NCBI GenBank assembly: GCA_007132225.1 | Contig: SLPB01000088.1 | Coordinates: 1-35,746, forward strand | DNA: 35,746 nt | Origin: Bacteroidales bacterium | Lineage (GTDB): Bacteria > Bacteroidota > Bacteroidia > Bacteroidales > PUMT01 | Direction: 5' to 3' | Part shown: piece after piece, positions 15,523-23,810 of the stretch | How the letters are laid out: the number at the start of each line of letters is the position of its first letter | How positions within the stretch are numbered: position 1 is the stretch's first letter | Notes under the pieces: generated by a model | Seen by the model: the letters and a program-made list of their open reading frames with translations, nothing else | Database searches by the model: none | What the model was told of the DNA's origin: nothing | Translations under genes and position numbers: made by a program

Positions 15523-16196
15523 TTACTTCTGGCAGCAATAATCGTTGTTGCCTTTGTACTCCCGGCCATTGCGCAGGAGGTAACCGAGCACCCGCTTATC
15601 CGTCCCTCCCCCGGATCAATCTTTGATGAGGGGCGCTCGGAAGAGTTTAATTTTGGCGAGTATGAGTTCAGGACAGGCACTATGGACTGGTGTTTACGAT
15701 CCCGAGAGAAGTTGGAAGGATTACCTGGTGCCATGTTACGGTGGCGGTAAGCCCTGCAAGAACCATCCTAAACATTATAGATGAGGAACCGCTGGTAACC
15801 TCTCTGGAATTTACCCCGGCACAGATGATGGAAACACTCGATGCCGCTGGCAGTATAGCCCTCTATGGTATTCCATTTGATTTCGATAAGGCTACACAAC
15901 AGCAGGCATCAGGCAAACAGCTGCATGATGTTCTGACACTGCTGCACACCAATCCTGATCTGAGACTGGAGATACAGGGACATACAGACAGTGATGGCAG
16001 TGCCGATTACAACCTGCAGCTCTCACAGCGGCCCGCCGAATCGGTAAGGCAATATCTTCTGCTTTTTGGTATCGAGGCCTCTCGCCTGCAGGCAAAAGGT
16101 TACGGAGAATCAATGCCAATTGTACCAAACAACAGCGAAGATAATAAGGCCAAAAACAGAAGAGTAGATCTGGTGCGATTATACAATTCTCAATGA
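15523..16196 (+). pseudogene. Internally deleted OmpA-family gene, paralogue of 30121-30981
   Basis: From 15523 the frame reads a signal-peptide core and AQEVTEHPLIRPSPGSIFDE, then RSEEFNFGEYEFRTGT, nearly the same as the intact paralogue. Near 15680 the sequence skips about 60 residues of the paralogue and changes frame, continuing VFTIPREVGRITWCHV. From there it is intact to the stop and includes the whole OmpA C-terminal peptidoglycan-binding domain (IQGHTDSDGSADYNLQLSQ, then NKAKNRRVDLV). The start region is also damaged: an in-frame TAA at 15517 and no ATG. A shorter reading frame from 15690 remains open but would lack an export signal. Confidence 0.9.
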
Positions 16197-17078
16197 GGGT
16201 GCACCTGCGGGGTAATTATGCGAATTGGAGAGGTTTGTGCTGATTATAATGAGGTAATCTGTGGGAATCTCGAATGGGGTAGCACGAGACGGATAGAAAC
16301 TACATAATGTTTGACTATGCACAAGGTCCATAATTATAAACCACACGGTTCACCCGAAACCGCAGTATTAAGCCGGCAGATCAATGTCAAAAAGTGACAG
16401 GAGATCAATATCAGCGTGTTTTGGCTCTATCCCATAAATAAAAGAAAACAGGCAGCCGGCAAGCGGTTGCAGGAGACGCGGACAATCCGCTTTGAACTGG
16501 ATTTCGAATCGGGTCTGCTAAGCTTGAGGTTTTTATATTAACTTTGTCTCGTGAGCGGGTATCCGAATTAGCCGGTTTGCGCGTGTTATATATGATTCAA
16601 TCCTATATCCGGAGTAGATTAGATTCTTAAAGCATTCGGCATTTGCATGATACCCGGGCATATAAACGGCGTTAGGGACTTAGATACACCCTCCAGCTGA
16701 TATTACTGATGGAATTAGAGAATTTAGAGATATACGCTTGATTTTATGCCTCGAAGGTGGTGGTGGGTTGGAACCAAAGCGGCAGACTAAATCTGTTGGA
16801 ACAATTGGAACCTAACCGGAGTAAATGACCTTTTGGCAAGAAAAGAATATCAAATTTATCTATCAGAGAGTATTGCATATTAAATGCAAATAAATTAATT
16901 ACTGAAAATTTAGAACCGCACAACGACATGTCATATAGGTATTTGCCGATCTGACAGAAGGTTTTTATATTTTAATCTGAAAGTTTAGTGATTAGTAATA
17001 AGTCTGGCGAACGTGATGTAAAACTAACAACTAACTAAACCGCAAATCGTTACTTTGTATAATTAAGAATTAGACTTC
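16197..17078. other. Gene-poor, decayed stretch
   Basis: No intact gene is supported. An orphan promoter-like TAACTTTG is at 16539-16546. From 16709 one frame reads MELENLEIYA, then after stops LNLLEQLEPNRSK and ISNLSIREYCILNANKLITE, which looks like a gene with at least two nonsense codons; its start recalls S23-type four-helix proteins but the rest does not. GGCGTTAGGG near 16668 and CCGCACAACG near 16915 resemble integron core sites, without a recognisable attC between them. TACTTTG at 17051-17057 may serve purK. Confidence 0.4.
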
Positions 17079-18245
17079 ATGGAAAGATTAGTAACATCAA
17101 ATTTGAAACTAGGAATAATCGCAGGCGGACAACTTGGAAAAATGCTTATTCAGGAAGCTAGCAAATGGGACATAATTACTTATGTTTTAGACAACGATGA
17201 GAATTGCCCCGCGGGGAAAATTGCTTCGCATTTTATTAAAGGAAATAACCTTGATTTTGGATCTGTTTATCAATTTGGGCAATTGGTAGATATATTGACC
17301 TTTGAAATTGAGAATGTTAACATTGAGGCTCTGAAAAAACTTAAATCAGAAGGCCACAAAATTGTACCCGACCCTGCAATATTAGAGTTAATACAGGACA
17401 AAGGCCTGCAGAAGGAGTTTTATAAAAAGAATGGAATTTCAACTTCTGCCTATAAAATTTTTGAATCGGAAACTGCTATTTTAAAAGGTATCGAAAAAGA
17501 GGAAATTAGTTTCCCTTTTGTGCAAAAATTAAGAAAGGGTGGATATGACGGGCGTGGAGTAGCTGTTATAAACGATAAAACCGATTTGATAAAAATAATT
17601 TCAGGTGCTTCAGTAATTGAGGAGAAAGTTGAGATAGTAAAGGAAATTGCAGTAATCGCAGCACGAAACAGAAAGGGTGAAATCAAATGTTATCCTGTTG
17701 TCGAAATGCTTTTTGACCCACAAGCAAATCTTGTAGATAAATTAATTTGTCCCTCATCTATAACATTTGATCAATCCAAAAAAGCGGTTAATTTTGCCAG
17801 CGAAATTATAGAATTGCTGAAAATGGAAGGTCTGCTTGCTGTTGAACTCTTTATAGATTCAAAAGGCGAAGTAATTGTAAACGAAATTGCTCCCCGTCCA
17901 CACAATAGTGGCCATCATACTATTGAAAGCATAATTACATCACAGTTTGAGCAACATCTGCGTGCTATACTAAACCTGCCTTTGGGAAGCACAAAACTTA
18001 AACTTCCTTCGGTGATGATAAACATTTTAGGTTCGGATGGCTACGAAGGCCCAGTAATTTATGAAGGATTAACGGAGAGTATGGCAATTGAAGGTGTAAA
18101 GATACATCTATATGGGAAAAAAATAACTAAGCCCTACCGTAAAATGGGACATTTGACTGTGCTGTCATCATCGCCGGAATGTGCTATGAAAAAAGCTGAA
18201 AAAGTGAAACAATTAATTAAGGTTAAATCATGGACGAAAAACTAG
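17079..18245 (+). CDS. purK: 5-(carboxyamino)imidazole ribonucleotide synthase PurK
   Basis: A 388-residue ATP-grasp enzyme of purine synthesis that carboxylates aminoimidazole ribonucleotide with bicarbonate and ATP. The N-terminal Rossmann part starts GIIAGGQLGKMLIQEASKW; the ATP-grasp core has FVQKLRKGGYDGRGV, a VEEKVEI-like segment and the metal-binding VNEIAPRPHNSGHHTIES near residue 270. The length is normal. The stop overlaps the purE start by 16 bp, so the two are translationally coupled. Codon and base composition are more AT-rich than the genes at 8-11 kb, as in the neighbouring decayed region, but the gene looks intact. Confidence 0.96.
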   Translation: MERLVTSNLKLGIIAGGQLGKMLIQEASKWDIITYVLDNDENCPAGKIASHFIKGNNLDFGSVYQFGQLVDILTFEIENVNIEALKKLKSEGHKIVPDPAILELIQDKGLQKEFYKKNGISTSAYKIFESETAILKGIEKEEISFPFVQKLRKGGYDGRGVAVINDKTDLIKIISGASVIEEKVEIVKEIAVIAARNRKGEIKCYPVVEMLFDPQANLVDKLICPSSITFDQSKKAVNFASEIIELLKMEGLLAVELFIDSKGEVIVNEIAPRPHNSGHHTIESIITSQFEQHLRAILNLPLGSTKLKLPSVMINILGSDGYEGPVIYEGLTESMAIEGVKIHLYGKKITKPYRKMGHLTVLSSSPECAMKKAEKVKQLIKVKSWTKN

Positions 18246-18715
18246 TTAGTATTGTTATGGGCTCAGATTCAGATCTGCCTGTAATGAAACAGGCGGCCGA
18301 AATGCTTAACAAATTTGGTATCGAATATGAGATTGATATTGTTTCGGCACACCGGACGCCTGAAAAGTTATATGAATTTGCATCAAATGCACATAATAGG
18401 GGAATTATGGTAATAATTGCAGGGGCAGGTGGCGCAGCACATTTGCCGGGGATGGTTGCAGCAATTTCGCCTTTACCCGTAATAGGTGTGCCCATTAAAT
18501 CAAGCAATTCCATTGACGGTTGGGATTCTGTTCTTTCCATTTTACAGATGCCCGGCGGAGTTCCCGTTGCTACGGTAGCACTGAACGGAGCAAAAAATGC
18601 GGGTATTCTTGCGGCTCAAATTGTATCAGCTTCGGACAGTTCGGTACGGAATAAAATTATTCAATATAAACAAGAGCTTAAAGAACAGGTAATAACTAAA
18701 TCGAATAAATTATAA
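18230..18715 (+). CDS. purE: N5-carboxyaminoimidazole ribonucleotide mutase PurE (class I)
   Basis: A 161-residue enzyme that moves the carboxylate of N5-CAIR to give CAIR, the step after PurK. The class I signature is complete: VMGSDSDLPVMKQAAE, SAHRTPEKLYEFA, IIAGAGGAAHLPGMVA, and GWDSVLSILQMPGGVPVATV. Its coupling with PurK confirms the two-step bacterial route in which unstable N5-CAIR is passed between enzymes. No clear terminator follows; the next DNA is a mosaic of remnants. Confidence 0.97.
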   Translation: MDEKLVSIVMGSDSDLPVMKQAAEMLNKFGIEYEIDIVSAHRTPEKLYEFASNAHNRGIMVIIAGAGGAAHLPGMVAAISPLPVIGVPIKSSNSIDGWDSVLSILQMPGGVPVATVALNGAKNAGILAAQIVSASDSSVRNKIIQYKQELKEQVITKSNKL

Positions 18716-18737
18716 ACTTAGTATTGCGCTATTAAAA

Positions 18738-18886
18738 GTGAGAAAATATTTAACCGCACTCGCATCGTTTATTATAATGCACTGCATTGGCAGTTGCCAA
18801 AATATTTGAACTCAAAGAACGACCTTCATTTGATCCTCTTATTATCCATATTGCCAATATAGATCAACTGGAAAAGCTTGTTTTAT
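18738..18886 (+). pseudogene. Fragment of Sua5/YrdC-type threonylcarbamoyl-AMP synthase
   Basis: Around 18783-18886 the frame reads VAKIFELKERPSFDPLIIHI then ANIDQLEKLVL, the well-known segment after the first strand of Sua5/TsaC proteins (the KxRP...PLI motif). Before it, 18738-18785 in another frame resembles a signal peptide (KYLTALASFIIMHCIGSC). After it, the sequence passes directly into a patatin fragment. Sua5 is needed for t6A37 in tRNA, so an intact copy must exist elsewhere; this is only a scrap of about 30 codons. Confidence 0.65.
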
Positions 18887-19174
18887 GAAAAGATATGAAG
18901 ATGATATCAATATTGAATTTGCTGTGATAGCAACAGACATAACAAATGGAGATAAGGATGTTTTAGATAAATGACCCGTGGCACAGGCGGTAATGGCAAG
19001 TGCTTGCATTCCCGGGATTTTCAGTCCTGTTGAATTAGATAAAAAACTACTGGTAGATGGAGGGATTGTTGAAAACATACCCATCTATACTGTTAAAAAT
19101 ATAAGAGCTGACTACGTAATTTGTGCGGATTTAAACGCTATTTTAACCTACTATAAGCCCGATAGTATAATTTG
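18885..19174 (+). pseudogene. C-terminal fragment of patatin-like phospholipase
   Basis: The frame reads FMKRYEDDINIEFAVIATDI, TNGDKDVLDK, a TGA, then PVAQAVMASACIPGIFSPVE and LLVDGGIVENIPI. The ASA-IPGIF and DGG motifs are from the second half of patatin-like (RssA-type) lipases, and DGG holds the catalytic aspartate. The half with the GxSxG nucleophile is absent, replaced by the Sua5 scrap, so the gene is dead. The stop is at the usual place after a PDSII ending for the patatin domain. Confidence 0.8.
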
Positions 19175-19374
19175 ATTACCTACTTACCCTCGCATCATCT
19201 CAACCGGCTTCACGCCTGGTCCTAAAGAGAGCTGGGTATCACTGAAAGTAAGTTAACCCTGGGAACCAACATATATTTTGCTGATATCGTTGGACTTATA
19301 CTTAACCTTGATATATACAGGCCCGACAAGGGCGATTCCATGTTAGGCGGTTCCTTTATTTTTCAGGTGCAGTT
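19175..19374 (+). pseudogene. Short C-terminal scraps, possibly of barrel proteins
   Basis: Two stop-terminated readings look protein-like: YPRIISTGFTPGPKESWVSL ending at a TAA near 19249, and a frame reading GTNIYFADIVGLILNLDIYR, then GDSMLGGSFIFQVQF ending at 19379. The second ends in Phe with alternating residues as barrel proteins do. Families are not recognised and the support is weak. Confidence 0.3.
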
Positions 19375-21033
19375 TTAGTATTGGTTTTTTTGAATTAACT
19401 TAACATCCCTGAACATGAACGGATTATCGCTGATTCTCAAGGTCCTGCCACTGGATGTGGTCACATTTCTTAGAATAACCTCCCTGGTTATGACATAGGG
19501 AAACTTTTCCAGGTAGGAATCGTCGGTCATCTTTGAATTAAAATTTGAAAAAATTGCGGGTCCCTTGTAGTCCGCCGGATGATCAGAGTCATCGATATGA
19601 AGGTTTTCGATGATGATTCGTTCCGGCATATAACAGGTGTAGCCAAAATCATGCTGTCCGGAATTGGATCCGCCTATCAGGTTGGCAGTGGAGGATCCGT
19701 AGCCTGAGGGCACGAAAACACAGTTGCGGATGATGAATTCGCCCTCCCATGTACTGCCGTAGTCGGAGCGCAGATTGACGATATGCCATGCATAGATGGT
19801 GGAATTCTCAAGGGTAAAGGTTCCGGTGCCGATGGCGTTTATTCCCTGGTGTCCCAGGATAGAGTTTCGGATGGTGGCATTGGCAACTCCCATGTGGGCA
19901 TCGAACCGGGAAAAGCTGCAATTGTCTAAAACAAGATTTTTGCAATAGTTGGAACCCATGATCCCCCAATAAGTACGGTCGTTGATGTCATTCGTCTGGC
20001 TGCAATTTTCAAATGTCACATTAAGGGCCCGGCTAAGGGAGATATCGTAGCTTCCCATAGAAACTTCAACTCCAGCCGAGCCAATGGTCCGGTAAGTTTT
20101 GCGTCCGGTAAGAATCGTGTTCCGGACTGTCACGTTGGCGCAGTCGCGGATATTGATGAAGCCTCCATAAGGTGCGCCATGATCTCCTTCGCCGGTGACA
20201 TAGTGTTTCAGTCCATCGACAATAACATTTGACCGCCTGATAGCTAAGCCCCGGCTGTAATAGGTGTACCTTGATTCGGCCCTGTTGGCAATTGTGGTGA
20301 AACGTCCTCCGGTGATGGTGAGTGTCGTCCCGTCAATGGGACGGGCGGTGATGCCGGTTATCTGATCGAAGTCCCAGATGATCGGGGCATCCATATCGAC
20401 ATTTCCCTCTTTGTCGACGATAAAGATATCAGTCTGCGGGGCTCCATCGTTTTGGTTTGGCCCAAACCGGATGTAACGTCTTACCTGGGAATTGGTGACG
20501 GTAATAAGACAGGGACCTGGAAGGGAAACATCAATTTTATCCTGATTCCTTTTAAGTGAAGATAACCCCTCAAGATCGAATGGTTGCAGGTTAGAGCTAA
20601 CCAGGAAAACATGTGCACTGCGGTTTTCAACATCGGTATCGTCAATGATAAAGTCAGCCGATCCGAAATCTGTATCGGTCTGTATGACTGCCGTGCGGTC
20701 CTTTCCTCCGATGTAGTATGTGGCCCCCTCGTCGGCTTTTACAGAAAGGCCGTGCTGATTAGCAAATGCATGGGCTGCAGCGATAGCGTCTATATCATCG
20801 GTTTTGCTGTCGCCCCTGGCACCGAAGTCACTATAGCGGACCGATCCATTGGCTTTAAACTTACGGGCATCCTTTTTGGAAACATTTATAAGTAGTTCCC
20901 CATTATCATTTGTGCTTACCCGGGTTTTATTCCTGCTGGATGTTATCACCACATTTTCAGCCGGACGATTAGCCTGGCCCTGTACCATATTGAATACACT
21001 GGAAAACACGAAGAGAAATAAGATGATGTATTT
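19375..21033 (-). CDS. Secreted right-handed parallel beta-helix protein (pectate-lyase-3-like)
   Basis: A 552-residue exported protein. A signal peptide occupies about residues 1-21 (ends VQGQ). Residues about 60-110 match the opening of the pectate-lyase-3/glycosyl-hydrolase-28-like fold (SVRYSDFGARGDSKTDDIDA). The remainder has many short repeats of the type NVTVRNTIL, NLVLDNCSF and NATIRNSILG, each a coil of the helix. Such proteins bind or cut polysaccharides. No catalytic residues can be assigned confidently, so lyase, hydrolase or epimerase activity remains open. A TTG further upstream would add 12 residues; the ATG at 21033 directly precedes the signal peptide and is chosen. It is the last gene of the minus-strand group. 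Confidence 0.82.
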   Translation of the reverse strand, partial: KYIILFLFVFSSVFNMVQGQANRPAENVVITSSRNKTRVSTNDNGELLINVSKKDARKFKANGSVRYSDFGARGDSKTDDIDAIAAAHAFANQHGLSVKADEGATYYIGGKDRTAVIQTDTDFGSADFIIDDTDVENRSAHVFLVSSNLQPFDLEGLSSLKRNQDKIDVSLPGPCLITVTNSQVRRYIRFGPNQNDGAPQTDIFIVDKEGNVDMDAPIIWDFDQITGITARPIDGTTLTITGGRFTTIANRAESRYTYYSRGLAIRRSNVIVDGLKHYVTGEGDHGAPYGGFINIRDCANVTVRNTILTGRKTYRTIGSAGVEVSMGSYDISLSRALNVTFENCSQTNDINDRTYWGIMGSNYCKNLVLDNCSFSRFDAHMGVANATIRNSILGHQGINAIGTGTFTLENSTIYAWHIVNLRSDYGSTWEGEFIIRNCVFVPSGYGSSTANLIGGSNSGQHDFGYTCYMPERIIIENLHIDDSDHPADYKGPAIFSNFNSKMTDDSYLEKFPYVITREVILRNVTTSSGRTLRISDNPFMFRDVKLIQKNQY

Positions 21034-21387
21034 CATAATGAAAGTTTTTTTGTAATAATCAATTTCCAAAAGGTCAATAAGATTGTTAAATATAATATTT
21101 ACGGATAAAGGTCATCAAAAAACCAGCAATTTTCACATACAAACAAAAAAATCAATTGTATTCTGCCTGAATAATCATTTACAGATCAATATTTAGAAAA
21201 TAACAGGCTTTAGCAAAAGGGGGGAGTGGAAATTCCAAATTCTCATTAAAGCAAGTTATATATGTCTGTAATAATCTGATCTATTTCATGATCTAAAGTT
21301 TCAGGCATCCCGTTGGTGTAGATTGAGTGGAAGGATAGCAATCTGTTGTTGATACTGGCAAAGATGCTGTCATTAAAGGAGATATAA
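21034..21387. other. Spacer between beta-helix and serine hydrolase genes, with a possible ORF tail
   Basis: On the minus strand about 21246-21387 one frame reads YISFNDSIFASINNRLLSFH, SIYTNGMPETLDHEIDQIIT and DIYNLL before a TAA. It looks like the C-terminus of a protein and starts inside the end of the upstream hydrolase gene in another frame, so it may be the tail of a deleted neighbour. The family is not recognised. The rest of the spacer is AT-rich and without features. Confidence 0.35.
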
Positions 21388-22455
21388 CTATAAGAAAGTT
21401 TCCGAAATCAAGCGGCCAATTGTTTCCATTGCTCTTTCAGCATGAATGGTTTGATTGAAATTCCTGGCTTTAACTGCAACGATTATTGGCTGCCTTCCGT
21501 TATTTCCTGGGTATATGATTCCGACATTGCTGGCAGTTTCAATTTGTGTTCCCGTTTTTTGTGCATAGCGTATTCCTTGAGGAAGTCCGGCTTTTACCCG
21601 CCGGTCACCCGTAATGATATTTTCCATTACATGCAATAAATAATTTGTATGTTCTTCAGAAAGTAGTTCCCCTCTATGAAGCCTTTCCAGAAGTAGCACC
21701 ATCGATTCGAGTTTTCCGGAGTTTAATCCTGTCTGGTAATAACGTTCAAATGCTTCTTCAATAGAAATTGCATAAAGTTCTGTCTCGTTAATGGCCAATA
21801 ACGAGATTAGCCTGTCTAATCTTTCATTGCGGCATGGTGTGCTGTTAATATGGAGAATATCCATGTTTGTCAGGTCCATGGCATTTTTGTGGATCTCGCT
21901 GAAGGCATCAAACCGGACCTGCAGGATGGTTGTTATTGGATTAAACCCTTCTGAAACCATGTTCTGCCGAACCTGCTTATTAAGTTCTTCTTCACCGATT
22001 AATCTTATTAGCATGTCTGTTGAAATGTTGTCACTTTCTTGCAGGCTTTTTTCTATCAGCGTGGCAATGGTATATTTTGTGCCGGGACTTTGCCATTTAA
22101 TATCACCATTCCCATCCAAAAAATCAGATTGTTGGAGTGTAAGTTCAGAATCAAGAGTTAGTTCATTATTTTCCACTCTTTGCAATATGGCTATTGCCAG
22201 AGGAATTTTTGTCGTCGAGGCAAAATACCAGTCGTTTTCACCATTGTAGCTTAAGGACTTGCCATCATCCAGATTCTTTATATATACTCCAAGCCTGCCC
22301 GGCATGTTTTCATCTACAGCGGAAATTTGTTCCATTAAACCGGGTATCCAGCATTGTGCCGGTTCTGAAATTTGATCTTTTTCTGTCTGTAATGCCCCTG
22401 AGTCAAAGGATATCGCCTGAATAAAGATGATTGCGATTGAAAAGTACCTGATCAT
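21388..22455 (-). CDS. Class-A beta-lactamase-fold serine hydrolase (copy A)
   Basis: A 355-residue exported protein with a signal peptide (about residues 1-21). It has the penicillin-recognising serine-hydrolase motifs: nucleophile STTK (Ser80-Lys83), SDN (141-143) and KTG (300-302, in AQKTGTQ). The overall fold matches beta-lactamase2 proteins. However, the region between SDN and KTG is longer than in TEM-type enzymes and I see no clear omega-loop ExxLN, so the deacylating glutamate of true class A enzymes may be absent. A role in cell-wall or peptide chemistry is as likely as antibiotic cleavage. The tandem paralogue is at 22543-23682. Confidence 0.85.
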   Translation of the reverse strand: MIRYFSIAIIFIQAISFDSGALQTEKDQISEPAQCWIPGLMEQISAVDENMPGRLGVYIKNLDDGKSLSYNGENDWYFASTTKIPLAIAILQRVENNELTLDSELTLQQSDFLDGNGDIKWQSPGTKYTIATLIEKSLQESDNISTDMLIRLIGEEELNKQVRQNMVSEGFNPITTILQVRFDAFSEIHKNAMDLTNMDILHINSTPCRNERLDRLISLLAINETELYAISIEEAFERYYQTGLNSGKLESMVLLLERLHRGELLSEEHTNYLLHVMENIITGDRRVKAGLPQGIRYAQKTGTQIETASNVGIIYPGNNGRQPIIVAVKARNFNQTIHAERAMETIGRLISETFL

Positions 22456-22542
22456 ATGGTCAATAATATTTTTAGGTTGAGGAAATGAATAGTTTGTAAT
22501 AAAATAACTATATACAGCTTAAGATATTATACATAAAGTTTA

Positions 22543-23682
22543 TTAATTGATATCATTTTTTCGGAAGATGGTTTCGTACACTACCCGTCCTGTTAATTCC
22601 ATTGCTTTTTCAGCTTCATTTATATTTCCAAAATTCTCAACACATACATTTATGATGACAGGATCATTTATATCTTTATCCTCATGGAAAATAATCCCTA
22701 CATTGCACGCACTTTCTATCTGGGTTCCGGTTTTTTGTGCAAACCTTGTGCCTGCAGGAAGTCCTGCCTTGATCCGGCTATCTCCGGTTGTAACCTCTTC
22801 CATAATTTTAAGTAAGTAACCGGTATGTTCTTCAGAGAGAAGCTCCCTGTTATAAAAACGTTCCAGCAACAGGCCGAATGATTCAAGTTTCGCCGAATTC
22901 AGTCCGCGTTTATAATAGCGTTCAAATGCTTCCTCAATTGAGGTTGCCTTCAATTCTCCGCGGCTAACCGACATCTTTTCAGTCAGTCTGTCAAGGCGCT
23001 CCTGGCGAGAACGGGTTCCGTGAACATACATAATATCCATATTGGTCAGGTTTGAAATGTTTTCATGGAATTCACTATACGCATCATATCTGACCTGCAG
23101 AATAGTAGTAATATGATTGAAACCTTCAGGCACCATTTTCTTTCTGATCTGCTGGTTAAACTCATCTTCACCGATTAGTCTTATCAACATATCGGTGGCC
23201 GAGCTGTCGCTGTTCCTTATCATCCTTTCTATCAAAGATGAGATGGTATATCGTGTGCCGGGCTCCTGCCATAAAAGGTCGCCGGCTCCGTCTACCTTGT
23301 CTGATTCCCGGAGGGTGAGTTCATCATCCAGAGAAAATTCACCAGACTCCACTTTTTGCAGAATTGCTATTGCAACCGGAATTTTGATGGTTGAAGAGAG
23401 GTACCAGTAATCGCTTGCTCTGTAATTTAAGAAATGCCCATCGATAAGATTTTTTACATATACTCCGAGACTGCCTGGCATGCTTTCATCTATGGTGGCA
23501 ATTTGTTCATCAAGCCTGGCAACCCATGTATCCTTAGCTGAGGGGATATGGTTCTCCTCGAGTTCGGAGACAAGTATGTCTTCAGTCCTTGTAAGCCAGG
23601 TATCCCCGGGAACAATTTTAATAAATCCAATAAGGATCAGCAGGGCTGCGATAATATAGGCTTTTTTAAATAGTATGCTCAT
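22543..23682 (-). CDS. Class-A beta-lactamase-fold serine hydrolase (copy B)
   Basis: A 379-residue paralogue of copy A, lying 87 bp upstream of it on the same strand, so probably co-transcribed. A single N-terminal hydrophobic helix (residues 8-24) could be a signal peptide or an anchor, and about 30 extra residues (with a repeated DTW...RxxE phrase) separate it from the domain. Motifs are STIK (Ser97-Lys100), SDS (158-160, where copy A has SDN) and KTG (317-319). Most segments between the motifs are shared with copy A, for example HITTILQVRYDAYSEFHENI and IEEAFERYYKRGLNSAKLES. Change of Asn to Ser in the second motif suggests altered substrate or rate. TTG at 23691 is an alternative start; ATG at 23682 is chosen. 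Confidence 0.85.
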   Translation of the reverse strand: MSILFKKAYIIAALLILIGFIKIVPGDTWLTRTEDILVSELEENHIPSAKDTWVARLDEQIATIDESMPGSLGVYVKNLIDGHFLNYRASDYWYLSSTIKIPVAIAILQKVESGEFSLDDELTLRESDKVDGAGDLLWQEPGTRYTISSLIERMIRNSDSSATDMLIRLIGEDEFNQQIRKKMVPEGFNHITTILQVRYDAYSEFHENISNLTNMDIMYVHGTRSRQERLDRLTEKMSVSRGELKATSIEEAFERYYKRGLNSAKLESFGLLLERFYNRELLSEEHTGYLLKIMEEVTTGDSRIKAGLPAGTRFAQKTGTQIESACNVGIIFHEDKDINDPVIINVCVENFGNINEAEKAMELTGRVVYETIFRKNDIN

Positions 23683-23688
23683 AATATA

Positions 23689-23695
23689 CAAACTA
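23689..23695 (-). promoter_or_regulatory. -7-like box abutting the start of hydrolase copy B
   Basis: Minus-strand TAGTTTG (one base short of TAnnTTTG) ends six bases before the ATG at 23682, so a message from it would be leaderless or nearly so. The weaker match keeps confidence low. Confidence 0.3.
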
Positions 23696-23810
23696 TATTT
23701 AACCGGAAACCTTTTACAATATCAAGGTTATAACCGGATAATTATCAGTAAGGAAATATTACATGAGAACCCTAAAAAACTATGTTATGCAAGTCTCATA
23801 CCAAAACTGG

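Noticed and set aside
18230-18245. purK/purE overlap as a fusion or frameshift
   Set aside because: Both proteins are complete; a short overlap is ordinary translational coupling.
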